Positions 47,101-57,234 of a stretch of DNA of 64,000 bases are shown piece by piece. Below the pieces are notes generated by a model, which was given only the letters and a program-made list of their open reading frames with translations, was not told the DNA's origin and ran no database searches. Every line of letters begins with the position of its first letter. Within the stretch, counting starts at the first letter, position 1. Origin of the DNA: Solanum dulcamara (lineage: Eukaryota; Streptophyta; Magnoliopsida; Solanales; Solanaceae); assembly GCF_947179165.1 (NCBI RefSeq), contig NC_077237.1:10716735-10780734 (forward strand), in the 5' to 3' direction. The translations under genes and the position numbers were made by a program.

Positions 47101-50100
47101 TAATTTGTGCTTGGCTAAGGTTCCAAAAATGCTTATGGGGAGAAGCTACGTTTTTTAGCTAATGGAATATAACTTCTACTACTACTCAAAACCACTTATT
47201 TTCCCCCTAAAAGCTTGGCCAAGCACCTTAATTTGCTAAAATAAGAAACAACATCAAATACCCAGTGTGACCCCATAAACGGAGTCTGGGGAGGGTGGGG
47301 TGTGCGCAGACCTTACCTCTACCTTGGGTAAGGTAGAGAGGTTATTTCTGATAAAACCAATTTGCTAAACTAAGCACTTTTTGAAGAAAAAAGAAAAAGA
47401 ATTTTGGCTACTGAGAATCTTGCCCAAACAGACTAATAGTGTCATGGCCAATTTTGTTTTATCTAGGCATCAGCTTGTAAAAATCTCAAACTTATTGATA
47501 GTTGGTTCAGTAATGGACCTTGAGATTGGTGGACATGTCATGTAATGTTATAAATCCATTTTGGTTGAGGTGGATTATGTTTATTATGAATTTTTTTTCA
47601 TTGAGTGCTCGCTGTTAGTAAAATCATCCACATGCCTTCCCCATGCAAGTATTCGTCTGTATCAGCTGCTTGAATCACCAAAGCGGTGTGTACTAGTACC
47701 CAATGTTCCTCAAGCATTCAGATACCTTTCCTATTTCTTTGCAATATGCCTCTCACAAAGGACTATCTTCTTTTTGGTACAGAGAACAGCGGTCCTCTTT
47801 GAAAACAGGCCACCTTTAACTTACAGGTCTCACGGTCTCTCTGATCAAGAATCTATGAAGTTACCATTTTCCTAGCTGACTATATTCGCCTGTCCATTTG
47901 CGTTCACTATGTCATGTTATTTACTCTTTTTCTTTTTCTTGTGTTTCAAGTTGAGCTCACTGCTCATCAAAAAAAGGGTTGAGCTCACCCCTGCATACAT
48001 TAACATTAACATTTAACACTACCCTTAGCTATGTTTTTCAGATTTGCAATTTATCTAAGAGAATGACTCTATATACATTTTCTAAAGAATTTTCTTGTGT
48101 AAGAGATGTTTCTAATGAGAAACTGTAGTTACCTATCAAAAAAAAGTATGTTAATACTAGATTTTCTTTTTATAACTGAGAAATCACCAAGGGTCAATGG
48201 CGCATGATTCACATTTGGTGGATAATTGGTCTGCCCCTAACCCTTTTCCACTTAAATACTAGACTTCGGCAGGATTTGAACCTTGACGCACGCCTAACCC
48301 ATCCATCTCACACTGCACTCTTACCACTAAACCATAGTCCTGGGGGCATATTTTCTGTATCCTATTTCACAATTTATTTTAAATTGAATCGTCCACTAGA
48401 TAGTGAGGACACCCTTCTACTTTTGCCTGTCCCAAGATTATGTGATTCTTTGTAGTAGATTATTGAGCATTTATCAAACTATCAGACAGAAAATCCAAGA
48501 CAAGAACCAACTTCTTGTTCACAATTTTGCCTAATCAAATTCTTTTGTTTGAATGCAAAATCAACATATTAATGGAATAGGACCAACGTCAGACTATCAG
48601 AACTACAACTTTTGGCTGCTACATTTTGACTGTAGTCTTGGACCTACATGACTTCAATTACTACGTAATTTTCGTCTGAACCTAATGGACAACCTAATAT
48701 GGATGAGTTGTTTGATATTCAAATCTTATTCTATGCTTTAGTGCATTCTGCTGCGCTGTAAACCCTCAATGTTTGAATTTTGTGTTCAGGGCCATATTTC
48801 ATTTCCATTGATTTTGGACTTGGCTCCCTTCGTGAAGAATGGAGTGGGAACAAAGAGTTGGGAAGAGAATCTGCACATCGGGCAAATAAAGCATCAGCAG
48901 CAGCCTTTCCCTTTGTTCAATAACTTAAATCTGCAAGATAATAAGGAGATGTTGACTTGCATCACCAGAAGTGAAAGAAAAATTTCTACAGAAGTAGAAG
49001 ATACAGCTGCTTTGTGTGTCTCAGATAATTATGATGTTAAAGCACCAAAGTCAAAATCAAGTTTGTTTGAGGCTGGAGGCTACAAGGAGGTCAGCTTAAA
49101 TCAGCTGCCTCCACATTCTGGCAATCAGGTTGGTTTCTCTAGGTAGATAATCTTAATGATTGGGCAACATGGTATTTACTCGTATTTGAACTTTCTCACA
49201 TAACATATCATATGTATAATGATTTTATCCATTCCATGACTGGAGATTTTCACCTACTCTCGAAGTGAACATAAGTTGTGTAGCAGGATTTTACTGCTGA
49301 AGGAAAACTTACAAGTAGTCCTATTCCTGAGTAAAGTACTCATATATCTCTTCCTAGCCATCCAGAAAAACCCAGATCAGGCCCTGAGGCGTCTCTTACT
49401 TACATGCTGGTTGCTTATTGTTTCTTGTGATAGTCTGAGGAATACAAACAACAACAACGATGCCTCATTCCGAGCAAGTTGGGATCCGCTATTTGAATCC
49501 TAACCGTCCATGTCCACTTCATTTAAGCCTTGTGTAGTTTGAGGAACGAATAGAGAATCTACGAAGGGAGGGAGGGATATGAAAAACAGTTCAAGGGTAC
49601 AGCCGTACAGGGGTCCCTCTTGTCATGGTATTTTTTGTAACTTCAGGTTTGAAGCCATAAGTTCTCTTGAAATTAAGCAATGCTGTGAAAGACTGGTCAA
49701 ACTGCAGGGCCAGACCTTTCAATGTGCTGTTGTAGAAAGATTAGGGAAATATATATAGTACTAGTTAGTGTTTGTTGCACGACGTTGTTACTCTTAAAAT
49801 GTCTTTTCATCTGTGGCATATGTGCATTCATGATATGCACGCCAAAGCGACTTAAATCGTTCATGCATTTACGTACAATATATTACTGTAGTTTCCATGT
49901 TTGTTAAAATGGCAGATGCGTGAGTATCAAGTTCTAGTTACTGTCTGGATTCGGGATCTTATAGGTCTGTAGACTGGCAGCTGATTCTGCTTTAGCTACT
50001 CTTAGATGATAGAAATTCTTTATATTGTTCATCTAGAAAAGTTGGGGCACATAAAGGGAAACTTTAATGTAGGTGTAAGTACTGCAAGTGAAAAAAGGAT

Positions 50101-51117
50101 TTTCAGTTGGCTCGTTAGACATCAGCATTTCTACCTTGTAGCCAGCCAAGTCATTCTCCCTAATAATCTATTTGATTAGATGTGCTCGTTGGAACCCCTG
50201 AACTTTTATTTTCCATCATTGTGACTTCTTTTTGCAATCAAAGATCAGTGTCAATATTTGATAGCAGGCGGTTTATTCAAGTCTGTATTTGTTAAATTTA
50301 ACCATTGGACAAAATCATTAAGGTGAAGTTTGTGAAAATGGAAATTATAAGTTGTAATGGACATGTGCTACATGGTTTGGACTAGCGTGCTTATGCAATG
50401 ATTCTACAGATGTCGTAAGTTAGAGTAGAGACCATCCTTTTTATTCAACAAAATTGTTGTGAATCTTGCTCACAATTAGGCATATAAAGCTTTTGTGAAG
50501 GAAACCAGTAGAAGATAATTGATCACTTATTTCACTGTGTTTAATTACAGTATTAACTTCTTAGGAACAGATGGACACTAATATAGTCGCAGGGAAGATT
50601 TTCCATGTTATGTCCTATTGTCTTCCGTCTTCTTTTTGTTCTCATCCATTCTGTTGGTTCCTTTCCTTGATTGAACGAACATAGTCACATTCTAAGGATC
50701 AGACAGAATACCGTGTTGCCTGCTCATAGTACAAACCTCGTGGGAACAGATGGAGACTAATCTTAGAGCATGGAGGACAATGCTGCATTTATTCGTGTAA
50801 TTTGAACTTCACATGATGTTGTTCCTCTATCCTTTTTTGCATTGCAGGGTGGAGGTTCCCGGATAACACCTTCCAAAAGTCACAAGTACCGACTAGCCTC
50901 TGTGGTGCAACACTTTGGAATAGTTGGTAGCGGGCATTACACCGTTTACAGACGAGTGACAGCCAAAATAAGTGAAGACAATCCTGCAGGACTACTGGGA
51001 TCTGCTGTTGATAAGTGGTTTTGCATCTCAGACACCGACGTGTATAGTGTTTCCGAGAGAGATGTTCTAGATGCTGAAGCAACCTTACTTTTCTATGAAA
51101 AAGTTTCTGATTGCTAA
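38111..51117 (+). CDS. UBP27: Ubiquitin carboxyl-terminal hydrolase 27-like, ten exons
   Basis: A cysteine deubiquitinase of the USP family. Exons: 38111-38368, 38575-38698, 43381-43481, 43557-43787, 44663-44731, 44817-44945, 45175-45312, 45591-45653, 48790-49128, 50848-51117. All junctions are GT/AG and all join in frame to 573 codons plus TAA. The start is ATG 38111 (GCAATGG). Residues about 27-46 form a membrane segment (VSLAATLLSIAGGLIFAM). Arabidopsis UBP27 and animal USP30 sit in the mitochondrial outer membrane, so the same location is inferred. The Cys box is GLQNLGNNCFLN (Cys79). The second box is NLTSQQDAEEAL. Zinc-type pairs are CQSC and CSHC. The His box is GSGHYTVYR (His514), with Asp546 in WFCISD. 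All catalytic residues are present, so it should be active. Exon 9 is a less conserved insertion before the His box. Introns 2 and 8 (4.7 and 3.1 kb) are full of transposons. Confidence 0.93.
38961..39080 (-). mobile_element. Au-SINE-like fragment in UBP27 intron 2
   Basis: On the minus strand it shows GAGGGTCTATTG, CTACCTTCACAAGGTAGGG, CCCACAAGTGGG-like sequence and a tail of TTG triplets. This is the pattern of the widespread Au SINE family in Solanaceae. AAGATAA occurs on both sides (38948-38954 and near 39096), a possible target duplication. Confidence 0.6.
39270..40140 (-). mobile_element. RTE-clade LINE fragment in UBP27 intron 2
   Basis: Translated on the minus strand, this shows a non-LTR reverse transcriptase: the FADD catalytic box at 40036-40047 (YMLFADDIILI), then DETHGGVN. 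Towards 39300-39480 a C-terminal pattern reads KRKGRPKKSCREVI and AQLQLAEDM. Frameshifts break it. It is inserted opposite to the host gene and is a 5'-truncated copy, as is usual for LINEs. Confidence 0.75.
40741..40858. repeat. 60-bp tandem duplication in UBP27 intron 2
   Basis: Two units of 60 bp share AAACATAAATCCTATTCTA (around 40770 and 40830) preceded by TAATCC and AT(T)AG. I do not recognise the parent element. Confidence 0.6.
42741..43111. mobile_element. 371-bp MITE with 10-bp target duplication in UBP27 intron 2
   Basis: The ends are inverted. The left end holds CCAGTGATTCAAAAGCG and the reversed right end reads CAGTGTTATCAAAAGCG. GTTGGAACCA is directly repeated at 42731-42740 and 43112-43121. 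The interior is rich in GCGCTTAAG-like and CTTTAAGCGC-like pieces in both orientations. The 9-10-bp duplication suggests a Mutator-type origin. No coding capacity. Confidence 0.8.
44053..44300. mobile_element. Stowaway MITE in UBP27 intron 4
   Basis: Ends CTCCCTCTGTTTCAATTTG and, reversed, CTCCCTTTGTTTCAATTTG, flanked by TA on both sides. This is the classical Stowaway (Tc1/mariner) terminal sequence and target site. The arms are long and the element is 248 bp, so it is well preserved. Confidence 0.88.
46070..46650. repeat. Triplicated 184-193-bp block in UBP27 intron 8
   Basis: Three tandem units each run from GTGTTTCCAGTGTATAATTG through CATCTGTGGAGT, CAATTTGTATTCAGTCTT and CATGTCTCCATAACTATCC to CATTCCTTCTTTTCCC. 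They are spaced 193 and 184 bp apart and differ by a few substitutions and a short deletion in unit 2. Confidence 0.85.
46960..47432. mobile_element. hAT-like MITE in UBP27 intron 8, carrying a SINE
   Basis: It begins GCCTGTTTGGTCAAGC and ends CTTGCCCAAACAGAC, inverted ends typical of a common plant hAT-type MITE. Internal inverted pieces such as AAGTGCTTTT and AAGCACTTTTTG also fit. A SINE has inserted at 47246. The target duplication is not clear. Confidence 0.65.
47246..47358 (-). mobile_element. Au-SINE-like copy with 16-bp target duplication
   Basis: On the minus strand it has AACCTCTCTACC, GGTAAGGTCTGCGCACACC, CCCTCCCCAGACTCCG and ends in a GTTGTTT tail. AATTTGCTAAAATAAG (47230-47245) is repeated after it as AATTTGCTAAACTAAG (47359-47374), a 16-bp duplication with one mismatch. 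That is direct evidence of insertion into the MITE. Confidence 0.8.
48185..48347 (-). mobile_element. tRNA-derived SINE in UBP27 intron 8
   Basis: On the minus strand there is an RNA polymerase III A box TAGTGGTAAGAG (48319-48330) and a B box GGTTCAAATCC (48272-48282), about 38 bases apart. A non-tRNA body follows. It is not a tRNA: the acceptor and anticodon arms do not fold as such. It fits the tRNA-derived SINE families of Solanaceae. Confidence 0.75.
49445..49530 (-). mobile_element. LINE/SINE 3' end fragment in UBP27 intron 9
   Basis: Reversed, it reads GGATTCAAATAGCGGATCCC, then AACTTGCTCGGAATGAGGCA, and ends in a GTTGTTGTTGTTTG tail. This is the common 3' end of RTE-type elements and their SINE partners in Solanaceae. 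Only the tail end is present. Confidence 0.55.
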
Positions 51118-51852
51118 ACTTTTGTTGTGTTATAGCTGTTTGTAGTAGCTTGAATTGAATAATTTGTGGTAGCAACTCACAAGCTGTGAGTCTTTTGTTA
51201 AGGGCATTTTGTGTTTTGCCTGGAGAACTGGCTCTGGCAGACCAATTGAGTATAATCAAATTTCAGTATACTTTATTTTGTTTTCTTTAGAGGTCGTTTC
51301 GCAGTATTAGAAAATTATAGTAATTTGTTTGGAATACTTTTTCAATCTATGTATAACTAATACATGGGAAATCATGCATGGTATTAGCAATTTAAGGAGT
51401 TTTAATGCATGTATTAGCATGGTTAAAATTGCCTCTAAACTTTTTTCACATCCTTTCCACCATATTTGTGGGAAATATTTTTTAAACAATTTTTTTTTTG
51501 AAAATTATGCAAGCATGCGCATTATTTCTAATACACTAAATCAAACACTGCATAAGAAATAATTTCAACATTACTAGTTAATACGCCATATTAATTTCCA
51601 GTCACTAACATTGACATAAAAAAGTATGGAATAGATAAATAACACATAATCGAGAGCTAAGTGGATTCTCAGACATATATGAAATGGAATAAAGATGGAC
51701 CAAGCTACTTGTGAATGCAACCACAATTAATATCACTACGGTCAGGCTATCAAACACGTGGTCAAAAGTGAATTACGAGTCAGACCAATCTGCGAATCAA
51801 ACAAACTCCCATTACATGCAATGATGTGATGATAAACCTTTCATTCTAATAA
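51118..51852. other. UBP27 3' flank with MITE remains
   Basis: The first ~150 bp are the likely 3' untranslated region. Between about 51290 and 51590 inverted fragments such as GTATTAGC/GCATGTATTAGC and the start GAGGTCGTTTCG suggest a degraded hAT-type MITE. The minus-strand frame 50789-51259 is an antisense shadow of exon 10. Confidence 0.45.
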
Positions 51853-53298
51853 GGGATAATACATAAGTACCCCCTCAACTATAATTGAAATCACTAGGAC
51901 ACACTTTAACTATATATGGGTCATATTACTCCCTTGAATTATTTTAAAGTGTAATAAACACACCCTTCAGGGCTGAGGTGACACAGAGAGCGTGTCCACT
52001 TTCTTTGAGGCATGTGAGAGACGAAAATGAAGTATTAAAATTTGATTAATTAGGACACATGTTCATTTTCAATTGGACATTTTCATTATTAATTAATACA
52101 CATAAGTGGTTAACATTAAAACTTAAGTTGATATCTTTTTAATAAAAAATTCTTTTTTTAATTATGAAATAGAGTCCAATTTTATCATTTTTAGAAATAT
52201 AAATATTTTTTTCATAACATACTTAAATTGCCGGTGATCTTTTTTCAGATATTTCATCAATTTGTATAATATCGGAAGAATTTTTCTTTTTCTTTTTATT
52301 TTTTACTCAAACACTTAACATGAAATTCGAAAAAAATTTGCATATTAGAGATTTAGTTTAGGCAATATATAGTGTGCACATTTAAATTAAATTCCCGTTT
52401 TGAAAAAAAGTAATTTTTAATTATCCTCTCATTCATCAATTATCTACGTCATATCCCAACCTATCCCCACCACCACCCCTAGCCCCACCCTCACCCCCGT
52501 TTCAAATCTTCGTTGATATAGAACCCCCACCCTCACCTCCAACCCACTCCAGTTCCGGTCTGATTCTCTAATATAGTGACACCTCGCCTCCTTCTCTTTT
52601 TTTTTTCCACTTCAATTGGTCAGTTACTTCATCTTGTCCAAATAATTTTTGAATGAGAATAATTGTGTTTCATAACCTAAATTCGATCAACAAAAGGACC
52701 CCAATGTTCAATTTTTCTCAAATTGGAATTTCAATTTTGAGGTAACTTCTTCGATGGAGATTTTAGATCAAATTTTATGAGATTTATTTTTTACTTTTTT
52801 TGTTAGGTCACATATTTTAGTTGGATACAAGAGATCCAACTTTCTAAATTCAAATTAAATAGTTTGAATTTTTTACCATTGGAGTGATATTTTGTGGTAG
52901 ATTTGGATGTGATAAAATATAGAATTTCGGTAGTGGTGAAGGAATGAATTTGGAGGTGGGTTACAATTTTCATGGTGGTTATTATAAGTTTTAATGGTAG
53001 AAATAGTGGGTTTAGTGGTTATGGTGGGTGTAGTGATAGTAATGGAGGAGGAGGAATTAAATGACATGATTTTTTCATGAATTTTTTAATTTATCTTTAG
53101 ATCTGACGATTTAGTGATGGGGCGCTGACGTAAGAATGATGTGGAGGCGAGTATAAAACACCTCCCTTCATGTGAGTGATTATATAGGTTTAGGGGGTGT
53201 GTATTACACTTTAAAATAATTTAGAAAAGTAATAAGACTCATATATAATTAAAGTATATCCTAATGATTTCGATTATAGTTAAGGGGTACTTGACCCC
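51853..53298. mobile_element. 1.4-kb non-autonomous DNA element with long inverted ends
   Basis: About 110 bp at each end are inverted copies. Both arms share AAGTACCCC, AACTATAAT(T/C)GAAATCA, TTATATATG-type sequence and ATTATTTTAAAGTGTAATA. The interior holds no transposase. Outer ends are GGGATAATACATAAG at the left and a shortened GGGGTCAAG at the right. I could not confirm a target duplication, so the family (Mutator-like or other) is open. Confidence 0.7.
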
Positions 53299-54043
53299 TT
53301 AAATATTACATGATGCATAAGTTGAAGATTGAAGGAAAATCTGTGAAGACAAGCAAATAAAAGAAGGCACAAGATCGAAGAATGAGAAACCAAAAAGTAC
53401 TCACTCAACAATCAATTAATTAATCAAAGCTAATACATAAATAATTTTGATTATTCATGCATTGGATCCGAAAACAAAAAATATTGCATCTTAACTCGAA
53501 TTTCACTTATGCCTAGTACAGAATAAACAGAATGAAATTAATTATAAAAGATGACAAAGAAAAGGATTGAAGAATAAAACTTACTTTTATATAGGATCGC
53601 TTTTTTTTTTTAATCGTGAATATCGTACCGATAAAAAGAATATTAAGCGACATTTGGTTACTGATTAAAATTATGCAAATATTAGTTATATAGGGTTTAG
53701 TTATGCAGAGTTCAGTTATATAAGTATTAATTATGTAGGATAACAAAAAATGCAACCAAACACTATATAAAATTAATGCATGAATAATTTTTATACAATA
53801 TTTGGAAACCTACCAACCAAACATTGTGTAAAATTAATACATGAATAACCAAAGTTATTTATATATTACCTTGACCTTAACTAGCTACCAAACAGCCCCT
53901 AAGGGAATTAAAAACGAGAACAAAAAAAAGGGATGAAATAAGAAATAAATCTAAAATTACTCAAAAAAGTTGCAGCCATTGCCCAAAATATAGATCACCA
54001 AACTTAAAAGTTACATTATAAATTGAAATTCCTAAATCTATAT
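53299..54043. other. Intergenic DNA with eroded MITE
   Basis: Around 53640-53905 pieces such as GGTTTAGTTATG, AACCAAACATTG, GCATGAATAA and the end CTACCAAACAGCCCCTAAGG indicate an old hAT-type MITE. No gene is seen. The minus-strand frame 53513-53755 is low-complexity. Confidence 0.45.
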
Positions 54044-54269
54044 AGTCGCCGTTTCAATTTATTTATCTTATTTCTCTTTTTAACCCATTTTAAAAAAAAT
54101 ATCTTTTTTCTTAACAATTCCTTAATTTTAACTTTTCTCATGAGATATTTACAACCATTAAGATTAAAGAGTATTTTGGTACGTATTCTACATCTTTAGT
54201 TTGAGATCATAAAATTCAAAAATCTTTTGTACTTTCTTAAACTGCGTAGTAAGTATAAATCAGAGGGAA
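54044..54269. mobile_element. Degenerate Stowaway-like MITE
   Basis: It follows the Stowaway at 44053-44300: CGTTTCAATTTATTTATCTTA at the left, TTTTGGTACGTATTCTAC and AACTGCGTAGTAAG in the body, and CAGAGGGAATA at the right. The termini are mutated, so it is an old relative. Confidence 0.6.
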
Positions 54270-54651
54270 TATCAAATTACAAACATCTCACAACATTATC
54301 ATTTGAAGCTTTTTATAAAACTGTATAATATATGTACAAAGTCTCAACATTAATTCTCTCTCTCTCTATATATATTCCCAAAGAAATTTCTCAAAAATCT
54401 TCTCCCTCTATGATTATATATAATATTTTAATTCTTAGTTTTTCTTACAATGTGTGTTTTAGAAACGAAAGTATTACATCATATATAAAACTTGTGACAT
54501 AGGGATCTAGATTAGAAACGAATTTGACAGAATTCAATTGCATCTTTCTCTCAAACGGGCTATATATATGTGTATAAAAATGACACATGAAAAAACAAAC
54601 AAAATCCACTCACTCTAAATTTTGAATTCGTCAACTCGATAATTCTAAATC

Positions 54652-54984
54652 CTAATTATGAATAGGAGGTTTCTTTCGAGCAGGAGTATAATCTATGTCT
54701 ATTGCTACTGAATCTTCATACTTTGATTGCTCTTTATTCCTTACAACAACTTGTTGGTTGCCACTCTTTTGAATTAATTCATAATGATCCACTTGCAAAT
54801 TCCTTGCTGCAAAAATAGAGAAAAAAAAATTAGTATATGAACAATAAGGTAAAAAAATAATATAAATGGATTATTAGAAACTAATTAAAGAGATAATTAA
54901 TCATTTACCTTGACAAGTGATCAAGGAGAAGAAGATGAAAGCAATGACCAAGAACCAATGTGTTTTGTGGTAAACAATAGCCAT
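54652..54984 (-). CDS. GOLVEN/RGF (CLEL) signalling peptide precursor, two exons
   Basis: Minus strand, exons 54984-54909 and 54806-54652, with a 102-bp GT/AG intron (54807-54908). It gives 76 codons and a TAG. Residues 1-24 are a signal peptide with a hydrophobic core (WFLVIAFIFFSLITC). A variable acidic and polar stretch follows. The C-terminus is DYTPARKKPPIHN, right at the end of the protein. This matches the conserved tail of root meristem growth factor/GOLVEN peptides: an Asp-Tyr start for tyrosine sulfation, two prolines that can be hydroxylated, and final His-Asn. The mature 13-residue peptide would be secreted and sensed by receptor kinases of the RGI type, acting in root meristem or tropic growth. 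Family assignment rests on the motif. Which member it is cannot be told from this window. Confidence 0.88.
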
Positions 54985-55061
54985 TTTTTATGTTGTAAAT
55001 TTTTTATGAAACTTGGAATAGATTTGTGTGTATTGTGGGATTTATACAAATTCTCTTGCTT

Positions 55062-55069
55062 TATTTATA
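55062..55069 (-). promoter_or_regulatory. TATA box of the GOLVEN-type gene
   Basis: The minus strand reads CTATAAATAAAG. It lies about 80 bp before the ATG at 54984, which gives a transcription start near 55035 and a short leader of about 50 nt. Confidence 0.65.
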
Positions 55070-55084
55070 GACAGACAAGATAGC

Positions 55085-55434
55085 TAGTTCGAAAAATTGG
55101 ACAATCAATGTAAAGAAGTCAATTCATGTTGCAAATTTTGTACTTGGATAGTAACATGAGGGCCCTTTAGGGGGTGACAATAGGAGTCAATAATCAATAT
55201 CAACATTTTGCATGAGAAATTAATCTTAATTTGCATGTAATTGGGATTGTTTGTGCAAATGAATAATGAGGTTAAAAACAATATCTAGAAGACCACCCAT
55301 ATGCTTTGTCTGCTCTTTGTACTGTTCTTGTTTGTAAGGGGTTGAAAAAAAGAAGAAAAGGAATTAGATGGTTTTTTCGCCACGAATTAATGAAAATATT
55401 ATTTTATAAAACATAATTTTTAAATTTATTTATC
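55085..55434. other. Upstream region of the GOLVEN-type gene
   Basis: AT-rich. I see no clear coding sequence. It probably contains the regulatory region of the peptide gene and is cut off at 55435 by a retrotransposon remnant. Confidence 0.4.
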
Positions 55435-57234
55435 TGTAATGATCTGTCTCCGTCGTTATGGATAGACCAATGGGGAAGGATTTTGGGCCAAAAAACTTCT
55501 GGTAGTAACTTCGGAAAAATTTAGTCTAGGCCAGACTTGAACAAATTCTGAGTCAGGTGAGGTCTAGGATGACCTTGTAAATGATGGGGGATCGAATCTC
55601 TAATTTGATTGGGTAAGCTGATAGCCAAGACGATAGAAGCATTTAAGGCTTCGCGGAATCGCATTCAAACGAGTAAAACTTCCGGAATTGGACTTGGCGT
55701 GAAAGATATAATTTAATACGTCTTTGGAAGAGGGTGTGTTGTGAAATGGGGGTTTGGAGCTCAAGTTTCGAGCTCACTGTTTTCGCATATATAGCCAGGG
55801 CAAGATTATTCTCGCCAGAGCGGGACTGTTGCGAATTTAAGACGGAAAAAAATCCTATAACGATTTATTTCATTTCCACTTCATTTTTGAAGAACCTGAA
55901 ACGACCTAGGGAAATTTCCTACTGGCTTCCACCCCAATTTGTGCCAAAGGTAAGTAATTTACTCCCTAAACTTGTAAATTGATTCCTAGAACCCATAATC
56001 TATGGCGGGTGATCTTGAGGGAGGGTTTTAGTTTGAAAAACTAACGGTGAAAAGTAGCCCTAGAATGGGGGTTAGGATCATGGGTTGGCCTAGGATGATA
56101 ATTGTGTTATTATTCATGTTAGTTAGGCCATTTTATTGATTCTTTACATGTATTTAATGTTTTTAGATCAAGAACAAGCGGAACGAACCCAGATCCGGAA
56201 AACTCTTACACTTTAGAGTTGTTGAAGCTCGAATTTGAGGTAGGTGATGTTTTTGTTTCCCATATGTGTTTCATGTACTTGCTAAATTGCTTCATGATAT
56301 GCATATGTGTATATAAATAGGAAAATGTGCTAGATTTTATGTGAAATGATCACTTGTTGGCCTATTTTATGATGAACTTGTTCTTGGTAACATGATGTTG
56401 CATACTGAATATAATTATGGTTGTTTTGTATTTTGGGATCGAGTGTCACGTTCCGACACATAGATTGGATCGAGTGTCACATTTCGACACATATTTGAAT
56501 CAGGTGTCACATTCCGACACAAATCTTAAACCGGGTGTCACGTTCCGACATAAGTTGAGTGTTTGTAGGTCCCATGAGAGGACCCTTATGTGATGTTATA
56601 TGATTTTGAGGTTGTTGAACTATGATCTTGCTGAATATTGTTTGAGATGACACTGGTTAAGTTATTTTGTATATATGTGCTTATTATGTTGAGTTTACTT
56701 GTCCATGATCCACTTACTGGCTAGCTACGTGATCCTACCAGTACACTGTTGAATTTGATTTTGTGTACTGATACTACACTTGCTTTGTCTTTTGTTGAAG
56801 ATATGACATATTCAGCCGGCTACGGAGAGACCTTGTCTAGAGGAGCAGTTGTGTTCGAGTTCAACGGTGAGCTATTCTTTCAGGCTGCCGTGGACTATTT
56901 CTTTATTTCTAGTTTTTTTTTCAGGATTAAGATGTCAAACATTGGTTTAGTTTTCATGACTATGTTTTTGGGATTGCATTCCCTTGTTAGACTTGATGTT
57001 ACTAGAGTTTTGGTACATTCGACTTTCAGTTCCTATGAATTAAATTTCGCGTACATTTGGGTTGTTGACTAAATTGTTCTGAGTTTATGGAACTCAGTAT
57101 TATTCATTGATTGAACCTTCTTCCACAATCTTTAAATTGTGTATATCCCACCAGTGTTAGTTTGGGATGTAAAAATGGTTCTCCCACCGAAGGCTTAGAG
57201 TGGGTGTCAGTCACGGCGGATCGGGATTGTGACA
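55435..57234. mobile_element. Probable solo LTR (1.8 kb)
   Basis: It begins TGTAATGATCTGTCTCC and ends GCGGATCGGGATTGTGACA, so the ends are TG...CA with imperfect inverted termini resembling those of the solo LTR at 24649. The flanking five bases (TTATC and TCACC) agree at only three positions, so the duplication is decayed or the ends are slightly off. Short frames at 55734-55982 and 56749-57072 have no known motif. Confidence 0.55.
56441..56560. repeat. Four-unit 31-bp repeat with GTGTC/GACAC stems
   Basis: GTGTCACGTTCCGACAC-type units recur at 56443, 56474, 56504 and 56535. In three of the four units GTGTC and GACAC can pair as a short stem, and the last unit has lost the final C. The array lies inside the probable solo LTR. 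Confidence 0.8.

Noticed and set aside
48272..48330. Possible tRNA gene on the minus strand (A and B boxes)
   Set aside because: The boxes are present, but the acceptor and anticodon stems do not form, and the sequence continues as a SINE body.
50789..51259. 156-codon minus-strand frame
   Set aside because: It is antisense to the last exon of UBP27. The plus strand has the conserved His box and correct splice site.
55734..57072. Two plus-strand frames of 82 and 107 codons
   Set aside because: They fall inside the probable solo LTR and show no recognisable protein motif.
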